Under the pieces are notes generated by a model that saw only the letters and a program-made list of their open reading frames with translations, was not told where the DNA came from and did no database searches. A stretch of DNA of 64,000 nt, from positions 1,116,001-1,180,000 of the forward strand of contig NZ_CP061800.1 in NCBI RefSeq assembly GCF_017377395.1, written 5' to 3'. Position 1 is the first letter of the stretch; each line of letters starts with the position of its first letter. Source of the stretch: Desulfonema magnum (GTDB lineage Bacteria > Desulfobacterota > Desulfobacteria > Desulfobacterales > 4be13). Of the stretch, positions 19,141 through 26,988 are shown piece after piece. Made by a program: the position numbers and the translations under genes.

Positions 19141-19235
19141 AGGGTGGGTGGAGCGAAGCGGAACCCACCGCACTACATTCTTTCGGTTTCCGCTCGTCGG
19201 AAATATTTGCCAAACTGTAAGTTTGGCACTCCGGA
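19141..19235. repeat. GGGTGGGTGGAGCGAAGCGG repeat plus CCGGAGTGC palindrome
   Basis: GTAGGGTGGGT..ACCCACCGCACTAC forms a hairpin (19140-19177). I know similar sequences as dispersed repeats in many bacterial genomes. At 19209 follows GCCAAACTGTAAGTTTGGC then ACTCCGGA, the CCGGAGTGC-family palindrome. Both sit between the first permease and the binding-protein gene. Confidence 0.65.
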
Positions 19236-19286
19236 GCAATAAATGACGCACTGCATTGTTTTTGTCAAGTCTTTAAAAAGCAGGAT

Positions 19287-20069
19287 TTAAAGACGCTTTT
19301 CCAGGATATGAACGCCCATGGAAAGACTTATAGTGACGAGCAGGTATATGGCCGCTATGGTAAACCATAACTCAAACGTTAGATAGGTTTCCGCAATAAT
19401 GGCCTGTCCCTGCATAGTCAGGTCATATATGGCAATGGTGCTGACCAGTGCGGAATCTTTGATCAGAGACACGGCCTGACTGATGAGCGGGGGCAAAATC
19501 CGCCGGATTGCCTGGGGAAGAATAATATACTGATACGCCTGAAACGTGTTCAGTCCCAGACTGTAAGATGCCTCCCATTGTCCCGCATGGATGGAAACAA
19601 TGCCTGCACGGAAGACTTCCGAAGCATACGCGCCTTCAAAAAGACTCAGCGCCAAAACGGCTGACGTAAAACGGCTGATATCAAGCACGGGGGATAAGAC
19701 AAAATAAATAAAAAACAGTTGCACCAGAAGCGGCGTGTTGCGAATGGCTTCCAGATAGATTCTGGCCAGGAATTTTGCCAGGAATGAATCGGACAGCCGG
19801 AAAAATGCAGTGGTCAGTCCGAATGCAAACGCCAGAATCAGGCTGATGCCGGTGATGTGAAATGTCACCATCAGGCCGTCAATAAGGGGGCCGGCAGTGA
19901 GTTTCCCCTCTTCAAAAGAAAAAATATATCGGGGAACCCGATACCATTGCCAATTGTAGCCCAGTTCTTCGGTACCCCGGGCGATTAGCCAGATAATGGC
20001 GATTATCACCAATAAAAATTTAATAATGTCTTTCAAATAGCGATGTTGAGATAAAATAAAATTTTTCAA
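19287..20069 (-). CDS. polar amino-acid ABC transporter permease (first permease of cluster)
   Basis: 260 residues. N-terminal helix 15-30, periplasmic insert with RVPRYIFSFEEGKLTAGPL, then the permease core with YLEAIRNTPLLVQLFFIYF, FEGAYASEVFRAGIVSIHAG and the EAA-loop segment EASYSLGLNTFQAYQYIILP. It is homologous to the 16847 permease along its length, indicating an old duplication into a heterodimer. First gene of the cluster. No ATP-binding subunit lies next to it or anywhere in this window. Confidence 0.9.
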   Translation of the reverse strand: MKNFILSQHRYLKDIIKFLLVIIAIIWLIARGTEELGYNWQWYRVPRYIFSFEEGKLTAGPLIDGLMVTFHITGISLILAFAFGLTTAFFRLSDSFLAKFLARIYLEAIRNTPLLVQLFFIYFVLSPVLDISRFTSAVLALSLFEGAYASEVFRAGIVSIHAGQWEASYSLGLNTFQAYQYIILPQAIRRILPPLISQAVSLIKDSALVSTIAIYDLTMQGQAIIAETYLTFELWFTIAAIYLLVTISLSMGVHILEKRL

Positions 20070-20245
20070 GTTGTAAATTTTTCCATAATGGCATTCTTTA
20101 TAACATCTGACAATGCGATTTAAAATGATCCAAAAAATCTGATTATAACGGATTTGAGGGAGGATGCAACCCTCGGATGCCGGCAGGCTGTCCGGAGGAG
20201 TTCAAAAATAAGGTGAAGCGGCTTCTTGTATGCTGTGCAAAAAAT

Positions 20246-20340
20246 AATTTTGGGTGTGTCCCACCTTTTACACATCCGAAAAAAATCAGCCACAAAGACA
20301 CAAAGACGCAAAGGAACCACAAAGAGACTTCGTGAAACTT
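20246..20340. repeat. solo terminal repeat of the ~300-bp element, then CACAAAGA repeat
   Basis: 20246-20274 reads AATTTTGGGTGTGTCCCACC then TTTTACACA, matching the inverted ends of the elements at 43665 and 50568, but no partner end follows. At 20288-20326 are the CCACAAAGACACAAAGACGC-type direct repeats known from many genomes. The gap 20070-20245 holds nothing recognised. Confidence 0.6.
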
Positions 20341-20448
20341 CGTGCCTTTTATGAAGCAATATTTCCACGAATTATCAGGATATTACAAATTCAGATGCCG
20401 GTTCGGACATTTTATCTGTATAACCTCTTCAAATTTTTTACTTATTTT

Positions 20449-20932
20449 TATATGAAAGTGTTAGGTGTCAGGTGTTAGGTGTTAGGAAAAACTGCAAAAT
20501 TTTCATCGTTCGTTGTGGCCGGCAGATCATGGCCGTTTATATGAAAGTGTTAGGTGTCAGGTGTTAGGTGTTAGGAAAAACTGCAAAATTTTCATCGTTC
20601 GTTGTGGCCGGCAGATCATGGCCGTTTATATGAAAGTGTTAAGTGTCAGGTGTTAGGTGTTAAGAAAAAATTATAAAACTTTCATGCTGCGTTGTGACCG
20701 GCAGGTCATGGGAGTTTATATGAAAGTGTCAGGTGTCAGGTGTCAGGTGTTTAGTGTTAGGTGTTAAGTGTTAGGTGTTAGGAAAAAATATAAAATTTTC
20801 ATCGTTCGTTGTGACCGGCAGCTCATGGCCGTTTATATGAAAGTGTCAGGTGTTAAGTGTTAAGTGTTAGGAAAAAACAGTAAAACTTTCATTTTTCGTT
20901 GTGGCCGTCAGTCATGCCCGTTTATGAGAAAG
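20449..20932 (+). repeat. five-copy palindromic core array with heptamer spacers
   Basis: Cores begin near 20498, 20590, 20681, 20797 and 20886. All spacers are heptamer runs (GTGTTAG, GTGTCAG, GTGTTAA) ending GGAAAAAnnnnAAAA. One spacer is expanded to about nine heptamers (20724-20782), showing that the heptamer part varies in length while the core does not. Confidence 0.85.
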
Positions 20933-20939
20933 CCGTGGC

Positions 20940-21235
20940 CGTTCCCTGAGCCTGCCGAAGGGAGTGAAATTTTCAGACAGCTTAGGTTAAGCGTGCCGGA
21001 CGGGGTTTGCAACCCATACGCATCAGGCTAAGATCGTAACCTATTGTTTCTATTGATTTATAATTTGCAGTACAGGGGGTGCGAACCCCATATGCATCAA
21101 GCTAAGGATTTTTATGATTCCGGAACCCCCGAAAATTAAGGTTTTGCGTTTCGGCTGCCATTCAGTCGGAGCTAACAAAATCAGTAGGTTATCTTCTTAG
21201 CTTGATGCGTATGGATGCGAACCCGTCCTAAGTAT
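20940..21235. repeat. region of short dispersed repeats (CCCTGAGCCTGCCGAAGGG; TTGATGCGTATGG)
   Basis: One copy of the palindrome CCCTGAGCCTGCCGAAGGG is near 20945. CATACGCATCAGGCTAAG (21017), CATATGCATCAAGCTAAG (21089) and the inverted CTTAGCTTGATGCGTATGG (21197) form direct and inverted pairs around non-coding DNA. No gene seen between 20070 and 21365. Confidence 0.55.
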
Positions 21236-21323
21236 TTACCGGTCCCTGGCAGCAAACATTCCCGGAAATGTTGCAGACAGGGTCCCGGCTATAGAGAGAG
21301 GTGTCTGACATGCGGAAATTTTG

Positions 21324-21351
21324 GGGACGGGGGTTGCAAAAACCCCGTCCC
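21324..21351 (-). terminator. GC-rich hairpin after leuA
   Basis: Arms GGGACGGGG / CCCCGTCCC lie 15 nt beyond the leuA stop at 21366. Only a short U-rich run (CAAAATTT) follows on the minus strand, so termination strength is uncertain. It would end the branched-chain operon. Confidence 0.5.
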
Positions 21352-21365
21352 GCGCCTTTATTTTT

Positions 21366-22904
21366 TTACATGAATTGTGATGCCTGAACCGGATGGGCTT
21401 TCAAATATTCCAGACGATTCAGCCCGTTGACGTAGGCTTTTGCACTGGCTGTGATAATATCAGGATCAGCTCCCTTGCCGAGCGCAATAAGACCGTTTTC
21501 CTTCAGTCGGACAGTCACTTCGCCCAGAGCATCTGTGCCGCCGGTAATTGCGCTGACAGAAAATCGCAGCAGTTCCGCTTCTGTCCCGGTCAGTTTTGCA
21601 ATGGTGTTAAAAGAAGCGTCAATAGGACCGTTTCCGTAACCCGCGCCCTGAACAGACCTTCCGTTTACAGAAAGCTTTATACTGGCCATGGGGAACACCG
21701 TGGTCCCGCTTGTGACGTGCTGGTATTCCAGTTGGAAAATATCGGAAGTCCTCAGAATGCCCTCTGTAACGATCACTTCCAGATCTTCATCCACAACATG
21801 CTTTTTCTTATCCGCAAGTTCCTTGAATTTTGTGAAAACAACGCTCAGTTCCTCGTCGGAAAGATCATATCCCATGTCTTTTAAGCGGGAACGAAGCGCG
21901 TGCCGTCCGGAGTGTTTGCCCAGCACCAGTTTGTTTCTGTTCAGCCCCACGGTCTCAGGCTTCATGATCTCATACGTCATGGGGTTTTTCAGAACACCGT
22001 CCTGATGAATTCCGGCTTCATGGGCAAACGCGTTGGCTCCCACAATGGCCTTGTTCGGCTGCACAAGAATACCGGTAATCATGCTGACCAGACGACTTGA
22101 AGGATAAATTGCCTCTGTTCTGATGTTGGTCTCCATGGGAAGATAATTGGGGCGTGTATGCAGCGCCATGACCACTTCCTCCAGGGATGTGTTTCCGGCC
22201 CTTTCTCCGATACCGTTAATGGTCACCTCGGCCTGTCTTGCACCGGCATTGATGGCGGTCAGGGTATTTGCCGTGGCAAGTCCGAGATCATTGTGGCAGT
22301 GGATGCTCAGAATCGCCTTATGAATATTGGGAGTATGATCCATGACATATTTTACAAGCTCCCCGAATTCAGAAGGAATCGCATATCCTACTGTATCAGG
22401 AAGATTAACCACAGTTGCCCCGGCTTCAATCGCTGCTTCAAACACCCTGCACAGAAAATCACGGTCGCTTCTGGAGCCGTCTTCCGCGGAAAACTCGACA
22501 TTCTCCGTAAATGACTTGGCATATTTTACCGCTTCCACGGCATTTTTTACGACCTCATCCCGTGTCATGTTCAGCTTGTATTTCAGATGGATATCAGACG
22601 TGGCAATAAATGTGTGTATTCTCGGTTTTACCGCGTGCTGCACAGCGCCCCAGGCACGATCAATATCTTCTTTGGATGCACGGGCCAGTCCCGCGACCTC
22701 GGTGATCTTCAGCTTCTGAGCGATTTGGGAAACCGCGTCAAAATCGCCTTCGGACGCGGCCGGAAAACCGGCTTCCAACACATCAACGCCCAATTTTTCC
22801 AACTGGCCGGCCAACCGCATTTTTTCGGCTGTATTCATGCTGGCTCCGGGGGATTGTTCACCGTCTCTCAACGTTGTATCGAAAATATATACTCTTTCAC
22901 TCAT
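21366..22904 (-). CDS. leuA: 2-isopropylmalate synthase
   Basis: 512 residues. It condenses acetyl-CoA with 2-oxoisovalerate, the first committed step to leucine. The TIM-barrel begins with VYIFDTTLRDGEQSPG; SIHCHNDLGLATANTL carries the metal histidines, followed by NGIGERAGNTSLEEVVMAL and HQDGVLKNPMTYEIM. The C-terminal LeuA regulatory domain (about 390-500), the usual leucine feedback site, is present. The reading frame continues upstream through the 39-bp repeat array (to 23189), but the ATG at 22904 with AAGGAGC 6 nt upstream is the family start. Last gene of the ilv-leu locus. Confidence 0.96.
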   Translation of the reverse strand: MSERVYIFDTTLRDGEQSPGASMNTAEKMRLAGQLEKLGVDVLEAGFPAASEGDFDAVSQIAQKLKITEVAGLARASKEDIDRAWGAVQHAVKPRIHTFIATSDIHLKYKLNMTRDEVVKNAVEAVKYAKSFTENVEFSAEDGSRSDRDFLCRVFEAAIEAGATVVNLPDTVGYAIPSEFGELVKYVMDHTPNIHKAILSIHCHNDLGLATANTLTAINAGARQAEVTINGIGERAGNTSLEEVVMALHTRPNYLPMETNIRTEAIYPSSRLVSMITGILVQPNKAIVGANAFAHEAGIHQDGVLKNPMTYEIMKPETVGLNRNKLVLGKHSGRHALRSRLKDMGYDLSDEELSVVFTKFKELADKKKHVVDEDLEVIVTEGILRTSDIFQLEYQHVTSGTTVFPMASIKLSVNGRSVQGAGYGNGPIDASFNTIAKLTGTEAELLRFSVSAITGGTDALGEVTVRLKENGLIALGKGADPDIITASAKAYVNGLNRLEYLKAHPVQASQFM

Positions 22905-22953
22905 GGGTTTGCTCCTTTTTATCATTTTTATGAAATGGTCAGGCGTTTTCACA

Positions 22954-23300
22954 ACTCCTCGGTGGAAATACTTGCTAAAATGCAATTTTAGCACTCCTCG
23001 GTGGAAATACTTGCTAAAATGCAATTTTAGCACTCCTCGGTGAAAATACTTGCTAAAATGCAATTTTAGCACTCCTCGGTGAAAATACTTGCTAAAATGC
23101 AATTTTAGCACTCCTCGGTGGAAATACTTGCTAAAATGCAATTTTAGCACTCCTCGGTGGAAATACTTGCTAAAATGCAATTTTAGCACTCCTCGGGGAA
23201 ATACTTGCTAAAATACAATTTTAGCACTCCTCGGTGGAAATACTTGCTAAAATGCAATTTTAGCACTCCTCGGTGGAGATACTTGCTAAAATACTTAGCA
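22954..23300 (-). repeat. nine-copy 39-bp tandem array in the leuA leader
   Basis: Each unit holds ACTCCTCGGTGGAAATACT then a perfect palindrome with arms TGCTAAAAT and ATTTTAGCA around GCA. The 39-bp length keeps the leuA frame open for six units; the unit near 23189 has lost one base and breaks it. The last unit is degenerate. Transcribed toward leuA this would be a series of identical hairpins starting 50 nt before the start codon. The unit belongs to the palindrome-plus-CACTCC(GG) family. Confidence 0.9.
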
Positions 23301-23500
23301 CTCCGCTTCGTAAATACGCCCGGATTAGATATATTACTGACTTCCTGATATTCTGGCTTAAACAGAGAGCAAAACCCCGGTAAGCATGGGCCGCAGGACA
23401 CGATAACACACGGGTCCTGCGGCGTGAATTCCATCCTTTTTCTTATTCAAAAAATTTCTCCTGATGTTCATAATTGGCAATTTCTTGTTATTGTTTTTAA

Positions 23501-23591
23501 GGTAGTCCTGCAAAGATAGTGATGAATCCCGTTCAGTCCCCTGATTATCAGGACACTGAATCTCATTCATCACTACTTGTGCAGGACTACC
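23501..23591. repeat. 91-bp terminally inverted hairpin repeat, copy 2
   Basis: GGTAGTCCTGCA..TGCAGGACTACC, same length as copies at 11014 and 56404, in the orientation of the latter. It lies 32 bp downstream of the cimA stop, between cimA and the leuA leader array. Confidence 0.85.
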
Positions 23592-23623
23592 GTTTTTAAA
23601 TGAGTGGCAAACATGATTTGTGA

Positions 23624-25210
23624 TCAGTGATGATAGCCGTTTCCATTGGAAGGATCATTTTGAAATGCGAGCTTATATTGAAAACTGTCCGCGAGGGCTT
23701 GCCAACTCGCTTCAATAACATCTTCTGAGACACCGATAGTACTCCAGATATGATTCTCATCCCGTGATTCAATTAACACCCGTACCTTTGCAGCGGTTCC
23801 GGCCCGTCCGTCAATCACCCGTACCTTGAAATCAACCAGATGCATCACATCAATATTGGGATAAAAATTCCCCAATGCTTTTCGTAACGCCTTATCCAAT
23901 GCGCTTACAGGGCCGCTTCCTTCGGCCGCGGTGATTTCATCCTGACCGTCAACGGAGATTTTAATGGTGGCATGAGCCGAACAGGGCTGATCTTTGTCCT
24001 TTTCAATGGTCACGCGAAAAGATTCCAGTTCAAACAGGGGCTGAAACTGCTTTGTCAGTTTTTCAAGCAAAATTTTGAATGAGCCTTCGGCAGCGTCAAA
24101 CTGGTATCCGTCCTGTTCCATATCCTTTATCTGGGAAACAATTTTGCTGCTGTCATACCCGTTTCCGCCAAGATTGATCCCCATTTCTTTGGCTTTATAT
24201 TCCACATTGCTCTTGCCGGAAAGATCAGACACCAGCACACGCCGGCTGTTTCCTACAAGTTCAGGGTTCAGATGTTCATACGCCCTGGGTTCCTTGAGAA
24301 TCGCGCTCACATGAATTCCGCCTTTATGAGCAAATGCGCTTTTCCCCACAAAAGGTCTGTTACTCAGGGGAATCATATTTGCAGTTTCACTGACAAATCT
24401 GGAGAGCTTTCTCAGTTTTTTTAGATTCTCCTCAGAAACACACGGACGGTTCATTTTGGTACAGAGAATGGGAATGATGGATGTCAGATCCGCGTTGCCG
24501 CATCTTTCTCCGTATCCGTTGATGGTTCCCTGAACCATGACCGCACCTGCTTTTACCGCGGTTACGGAGTTGGCAACAGCAAGACTGGAGTCATTATGCG
24601 TATGAACACCCAGTCTGACCGGAAGATCCAGCTCATTGATAATGGATTCCAGATCAAAGGGAAGTGTGCCGCCGTTTGTGTCACAAAGCACAATAAAATC
24701 CGCTCCCCCTTCCACAGCGGCCCTTAAAGTCTGTAAAGCGTAGTCCTGGTTATCCTTATATCCGTCGAAAAAATGTTCCGCGTCATAAACCACTTCACGG
24801 TTATTCTGTTTGAGATATTCGACAGATTCCCGTATCATCAGAAGATTTTCCTCCAGGGTATTCTCCATGACTTTTTCCACATGAAGATCCCAAGTCTTTC
24901 CGAATATTGTAACCACAGGCGTATCACTCTCAAGAAGTGCTTCCAGATTCTGATCCTCAGATGGTGAGATATTGGGCCTGCGGGTCGAGCCAAAAGCTGT
25001 CAGACGGGCATGTTTAAATCCGATATTTTTTGCCAGTTCAAAGAATCGCTTATCCCTGGGATTGGAACCTGGCCAGCCACCCTCAATATAATGGATCCCT
25101 ATTTCGTCCAGTCTCTGGGCAATTCTGACCTTTTCTTCAGAAGTAAAATTGATGTTCTCTCCCTGAGTCCCGTCTCTTAGGGTGGTGTCATATAATAATA
25201 TTGGTTCCAT
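23624..25210 (-). CDS. cimA: citramalate synthase (LeuA-like, CimA type)
   Basis: 528 residues. It condenses pyruvate with acetyl-CoA to (R)-citramalate, giving threonine-independent isoleucine synthesis. The N-terminus LLYDTTLRDGTQGENINFT and the GGWPGSNPRDKRFFELAK block separate this family from true LeuA. Metal-binding HTHNDSSLAVANS and NGYGERCGNADLTSIIP are intact, and the C-terminal regulatory domain is about 395-515. It lies between ilvC and leuA in one direction, so one locus covers isoleucine, valine and leucine. A leuA paralogue of different specificity is the alternative. Confidence 0.9.
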   Translation of the reverse strand: MEPILLYDTTLRDGTQGENINFTSEEKVRIAQRLDEIGIHYIEGGWPGSNPRDKRFFELAKNIGFKHARLTAFGSTRRPNISPSEDQNLEALLESDTPVVTIFGKTWDLHVEKVMENTLEENLLMIRESVEYLKQNNREVVYDAEHFFDGYKDNQDYALQTLRAAVEGGADFIVLCDTNGGTLPFDLESIINELDLPVRLGVHTHNDSSLAVANSVTAVKAGAVMVQGTINGYGERCGNADLTSIIPILCTKMNRPCVSEENLKKLRKLSRFVSETANMIPLSNRPFVGKSAFAHKGGIHVSAILKEPRAYEHLNPELVGNSRRVLVSDLSGKSNVEYKAKEMGINLGGNGYDSSKIVSQIKDMEQDGYQFDAAEGSFKILLEKLTKQFQPLFELESFRVTIEKDKDQPCSAHATIKISVDGQDEITAAEGSGPVSALDKALRKALGNFYPNIDVMHLVDFKVRVIDGRAGTAAKVRVLIESRDENHIWSTIGVSEDVIEASWQALADSFQYKLAFQNDPSNGNGYHH

Positions 25211-25225
25211 TTTGTTTCTCCCAAA

Positions 25226-25293
25226 GTTTTTTTATGAGTTGTCTGTTGTCCGTTATCCGTTTCAACTGAGCATTGACAACGGACAACTGACGA
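25226..25293. repeat. heptamer runs GTTGTCC/GTTATCC and inverse
   Basis: Short 7-bp-period runs GTTGTCCGTTATCCGTT and, inverted, GACAACGGACAACTGACGAG fill the 87-bp spacer between ilvC and cimA and can pair with each other. A further run, GCCTCTT x3, lies at 26451-26476 between ilvN and ilvC. Confidence 0.6.
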
Positions 25294-25297
25294 GTTC

Positions 25298-26344
25298 TTA
25301 CCGGTTTTCAGGTCGCAAGGCCCGGACAGCGGCACCTGCTTTCCACATTTCGGAATTTTTGATTATGTCCAGTTCTGCTTGCAGTTTTTCCCGATAATCC
25401 GGAGCGCTGTTCACATCAAGCACCCGCTTTGTTTCTTTGCCAGACAAGACACTTTCGTACAGATCATCAAACACCGGCACCACAGCATCCCGGAATTTCG
25501 GCGACCAGTCCAGCGCACCTCGCTGCGCAGTGGTGCTGCAATTTCCGAACATCCAGTCCATGCCGTTTTCAGCCACAAGGCGGATAAGACTCTGCGTGAG
25601 TTCTTCCACAGTTTCGTTAAACGCTTCGCTGGGGCTATGCCCGTGCTTTCTCAGCACATTGTACTGCGCCTCCATGACACCGGCCAGACATCCCATGAGA
25701 ACGCCCCGCTCGCCGGTGAGATCGCTGTAAACTTCTTTTTCAAACGTGGTGGAGAAAAGATAACCGGATCCGATGGCGATTCCTGTGGCAAGGGTTCTCT
25801 CCTTTGCTCTGCCAGTAAAATCCTGATGCACCGCGAAACTGGAATTAATACCGCTTCCGGCCAGAAAATTCGTGCGAACAGTACGGCCCGAACCTTTGGG
25901 GGCAACCAGAATCACATCCACATTTTCAGGCGGTATAATACCGGTCTGATCTTTATAAACCACTCCGAAGCCATGGGAAAAATAAAGCGCATCTCCTTTG
26001 TTCAGACATTCTTTTATTTTCGGCCATGTGGCAACCTGCCCCGCGTCTGAAAGCAGAAACTGAATAAGCGTTCCCTTTTTTGCCGCCTCTTCAATGGGGA
26101 AAAGTGTCTCCCCCGGAACAAATCCATCTGCCACCGCACGATTCCATGACTCTCCGCCCTCACGCTGGCCCACAATGACATTAATGCCATTATCTTTCAT
26201 GTTCAGGGCCTGTCCCGGCCCCTGAACGCCGTAACCGAGAACTGCGACGGTCTCATTTTTGAGGACATCCCTGGCTTTGTCCAGAGAAAATTCTTCAGAT
26301 GTGATCACCTCTTCTGTCACGCCGCCAAAATCAATATTTGCCAT
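25298..26344 (-). CDS. ilvC: ketol-acid reductoisomerase
   Basis: 348 residues, class I length. It isomerises and reduces acetolactate or acetohydroxybutyrate with NAD(P)H and magnesium. The Rossmann motif is GYGVQGPGQALNMKDNGINV; the metal-binding and C-terminal helical domain includes ERGVLMGCLAGVMEAQYNVL and NGMDWMFGNCSTTAQRGALD. The GPGQAL variant and the ending VRALRPENR are, from memory, typical of the Bacteroidetes-type enzyme rather than of the usual proteobacterial GSQGHAHALNL form. This may reflect transfer. It follows ilvN in the operon. Confidence 0.95.
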   Translation of the reverse strand: MANIDFGGVTEEVITSEEFSLDKARDVLKNETVAVLGYGVQGPGQALNMKDNGINVIVGQREGGESWNRAVADGFVPGETLFPIEEAAKKGTLIQFLLSDAGQVATWPKIKECLNKGDALYFSHGFGVVYKDQTGIIPPENVDVILVAPKGSGRTVRTNFLAGSGINSSFAVHQDFTGRAKERTLATGIAIGSGYLFSTTFEKEVYSDLTGERGVLMGCLAGVMEAQYNVLRKHGHSPSEAFNETVEELTQSLIRLVAENGMDWMFGNCSTTAQRGALDWSPKFRDAVVPVFDDLYESVLSGKETKRVLDVNSAPDYREKLQAELDIIKNSEMWKAGAAVRALRPENR

Positions 26345-26479
26345 CTTAATTAATTCTCCTTGAAATTATTTTTTAAGTGGTAAGGGAGGTGAGAGGCCAG
26401 GGGCCAGAGGCGAGGGGTGAGAAAAATAAAGTTGAAAAATCATTGCCCCCTGCCTCTTGCCTCTTGCCTCTTCCCCCTT

Positions 26480-26968
26480 CTATTTCGGTTCCCTGAACAA
26501 CGCAATTGCGCCTGTTCTCGCAATTTCCTTAATCCCGATGGGTCTCAGAAGGCTCAGAATTGCAGACAATTTGCCCTCATCACCGGTAACTTCTATGGTA
26601 TAGTGTTCCAGTCCCACATCAACGACTTTGCATCTGAAAATATCCACCACCCTCAGTATTTCGGCCCGGTTTTCAGGCTTCGCGGACACCTTGATAAGGG
26701 CCATCTCCCTTTGAACAAACTTATGTCCGGTCAGCTCATGCACCTTGATGACATTGATGAGCTTGTTCAGCTGTTTCATGATCTGCTCAATAAGGGGCTG
26801 ATTTCCCTTGGTAACAATGGTAAGCCTTGATATATGAGGTTCAATTGTTTCAGCAACACACAGGCTTTCAATATTATATCCCCTGCCGCTGAAGAGTCCG
26901 GCAATCCTGGAAAGGACACCCGGCTCATTATCAACCAGTATCGAAAGAACGTGTTTTTCTTCAGTCAT
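26480..26968 (-). CDS. ilvN: acetolactate synthase small (regulatory) subunit
   Basis: 162 residues. N-terminal ACT domain beginning KHVLSILVDNEPGVLSRIAGLFSGRGYNI (valine-binding region), then the ALS_ss C-terminal domain. It activates IlvB and confers valine feedback inhibition. The gap to ilvB upstream is 20 bp, so the two are translationally close. Length and sequence resemble E. coli IlvH; the symbol ilvN is used in the general sense. Confidence 0.94.
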   Translation of the reverse strand: MTEEKHVLSILVDNEPGVLSRIAGLFSGRGYNIESLCVAETIEPHISRLTIVTKGNQPLIEQIMKQLNKLINVIKVHELTGHKFVQREMALIKVSAKPENRAEILRVVDIFRCKVVDVGLEHYTIEVTGDEGKLSAILSLLRPIGIKEIARTGAIALFREPK

Positions 26969-26988
26969 TGAGCTATCCTTTCCTTAAT

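Noticed and set aside
20940-21240. Possible tRNA-like fold around GGGGGTGCGAACCCC
   Set aside because: No acceptor or anticodon arms; the sequence is made of dispersed TTGATGCGTATGG repeats.
22905-23189. N-terminal extension of LeuA made of 13-residue repeats
   Set aside because: It is the 39-bp hairpin array read in frame; LeuA proteins begin at the ATG at 22904, which has a good ribosome binding site.
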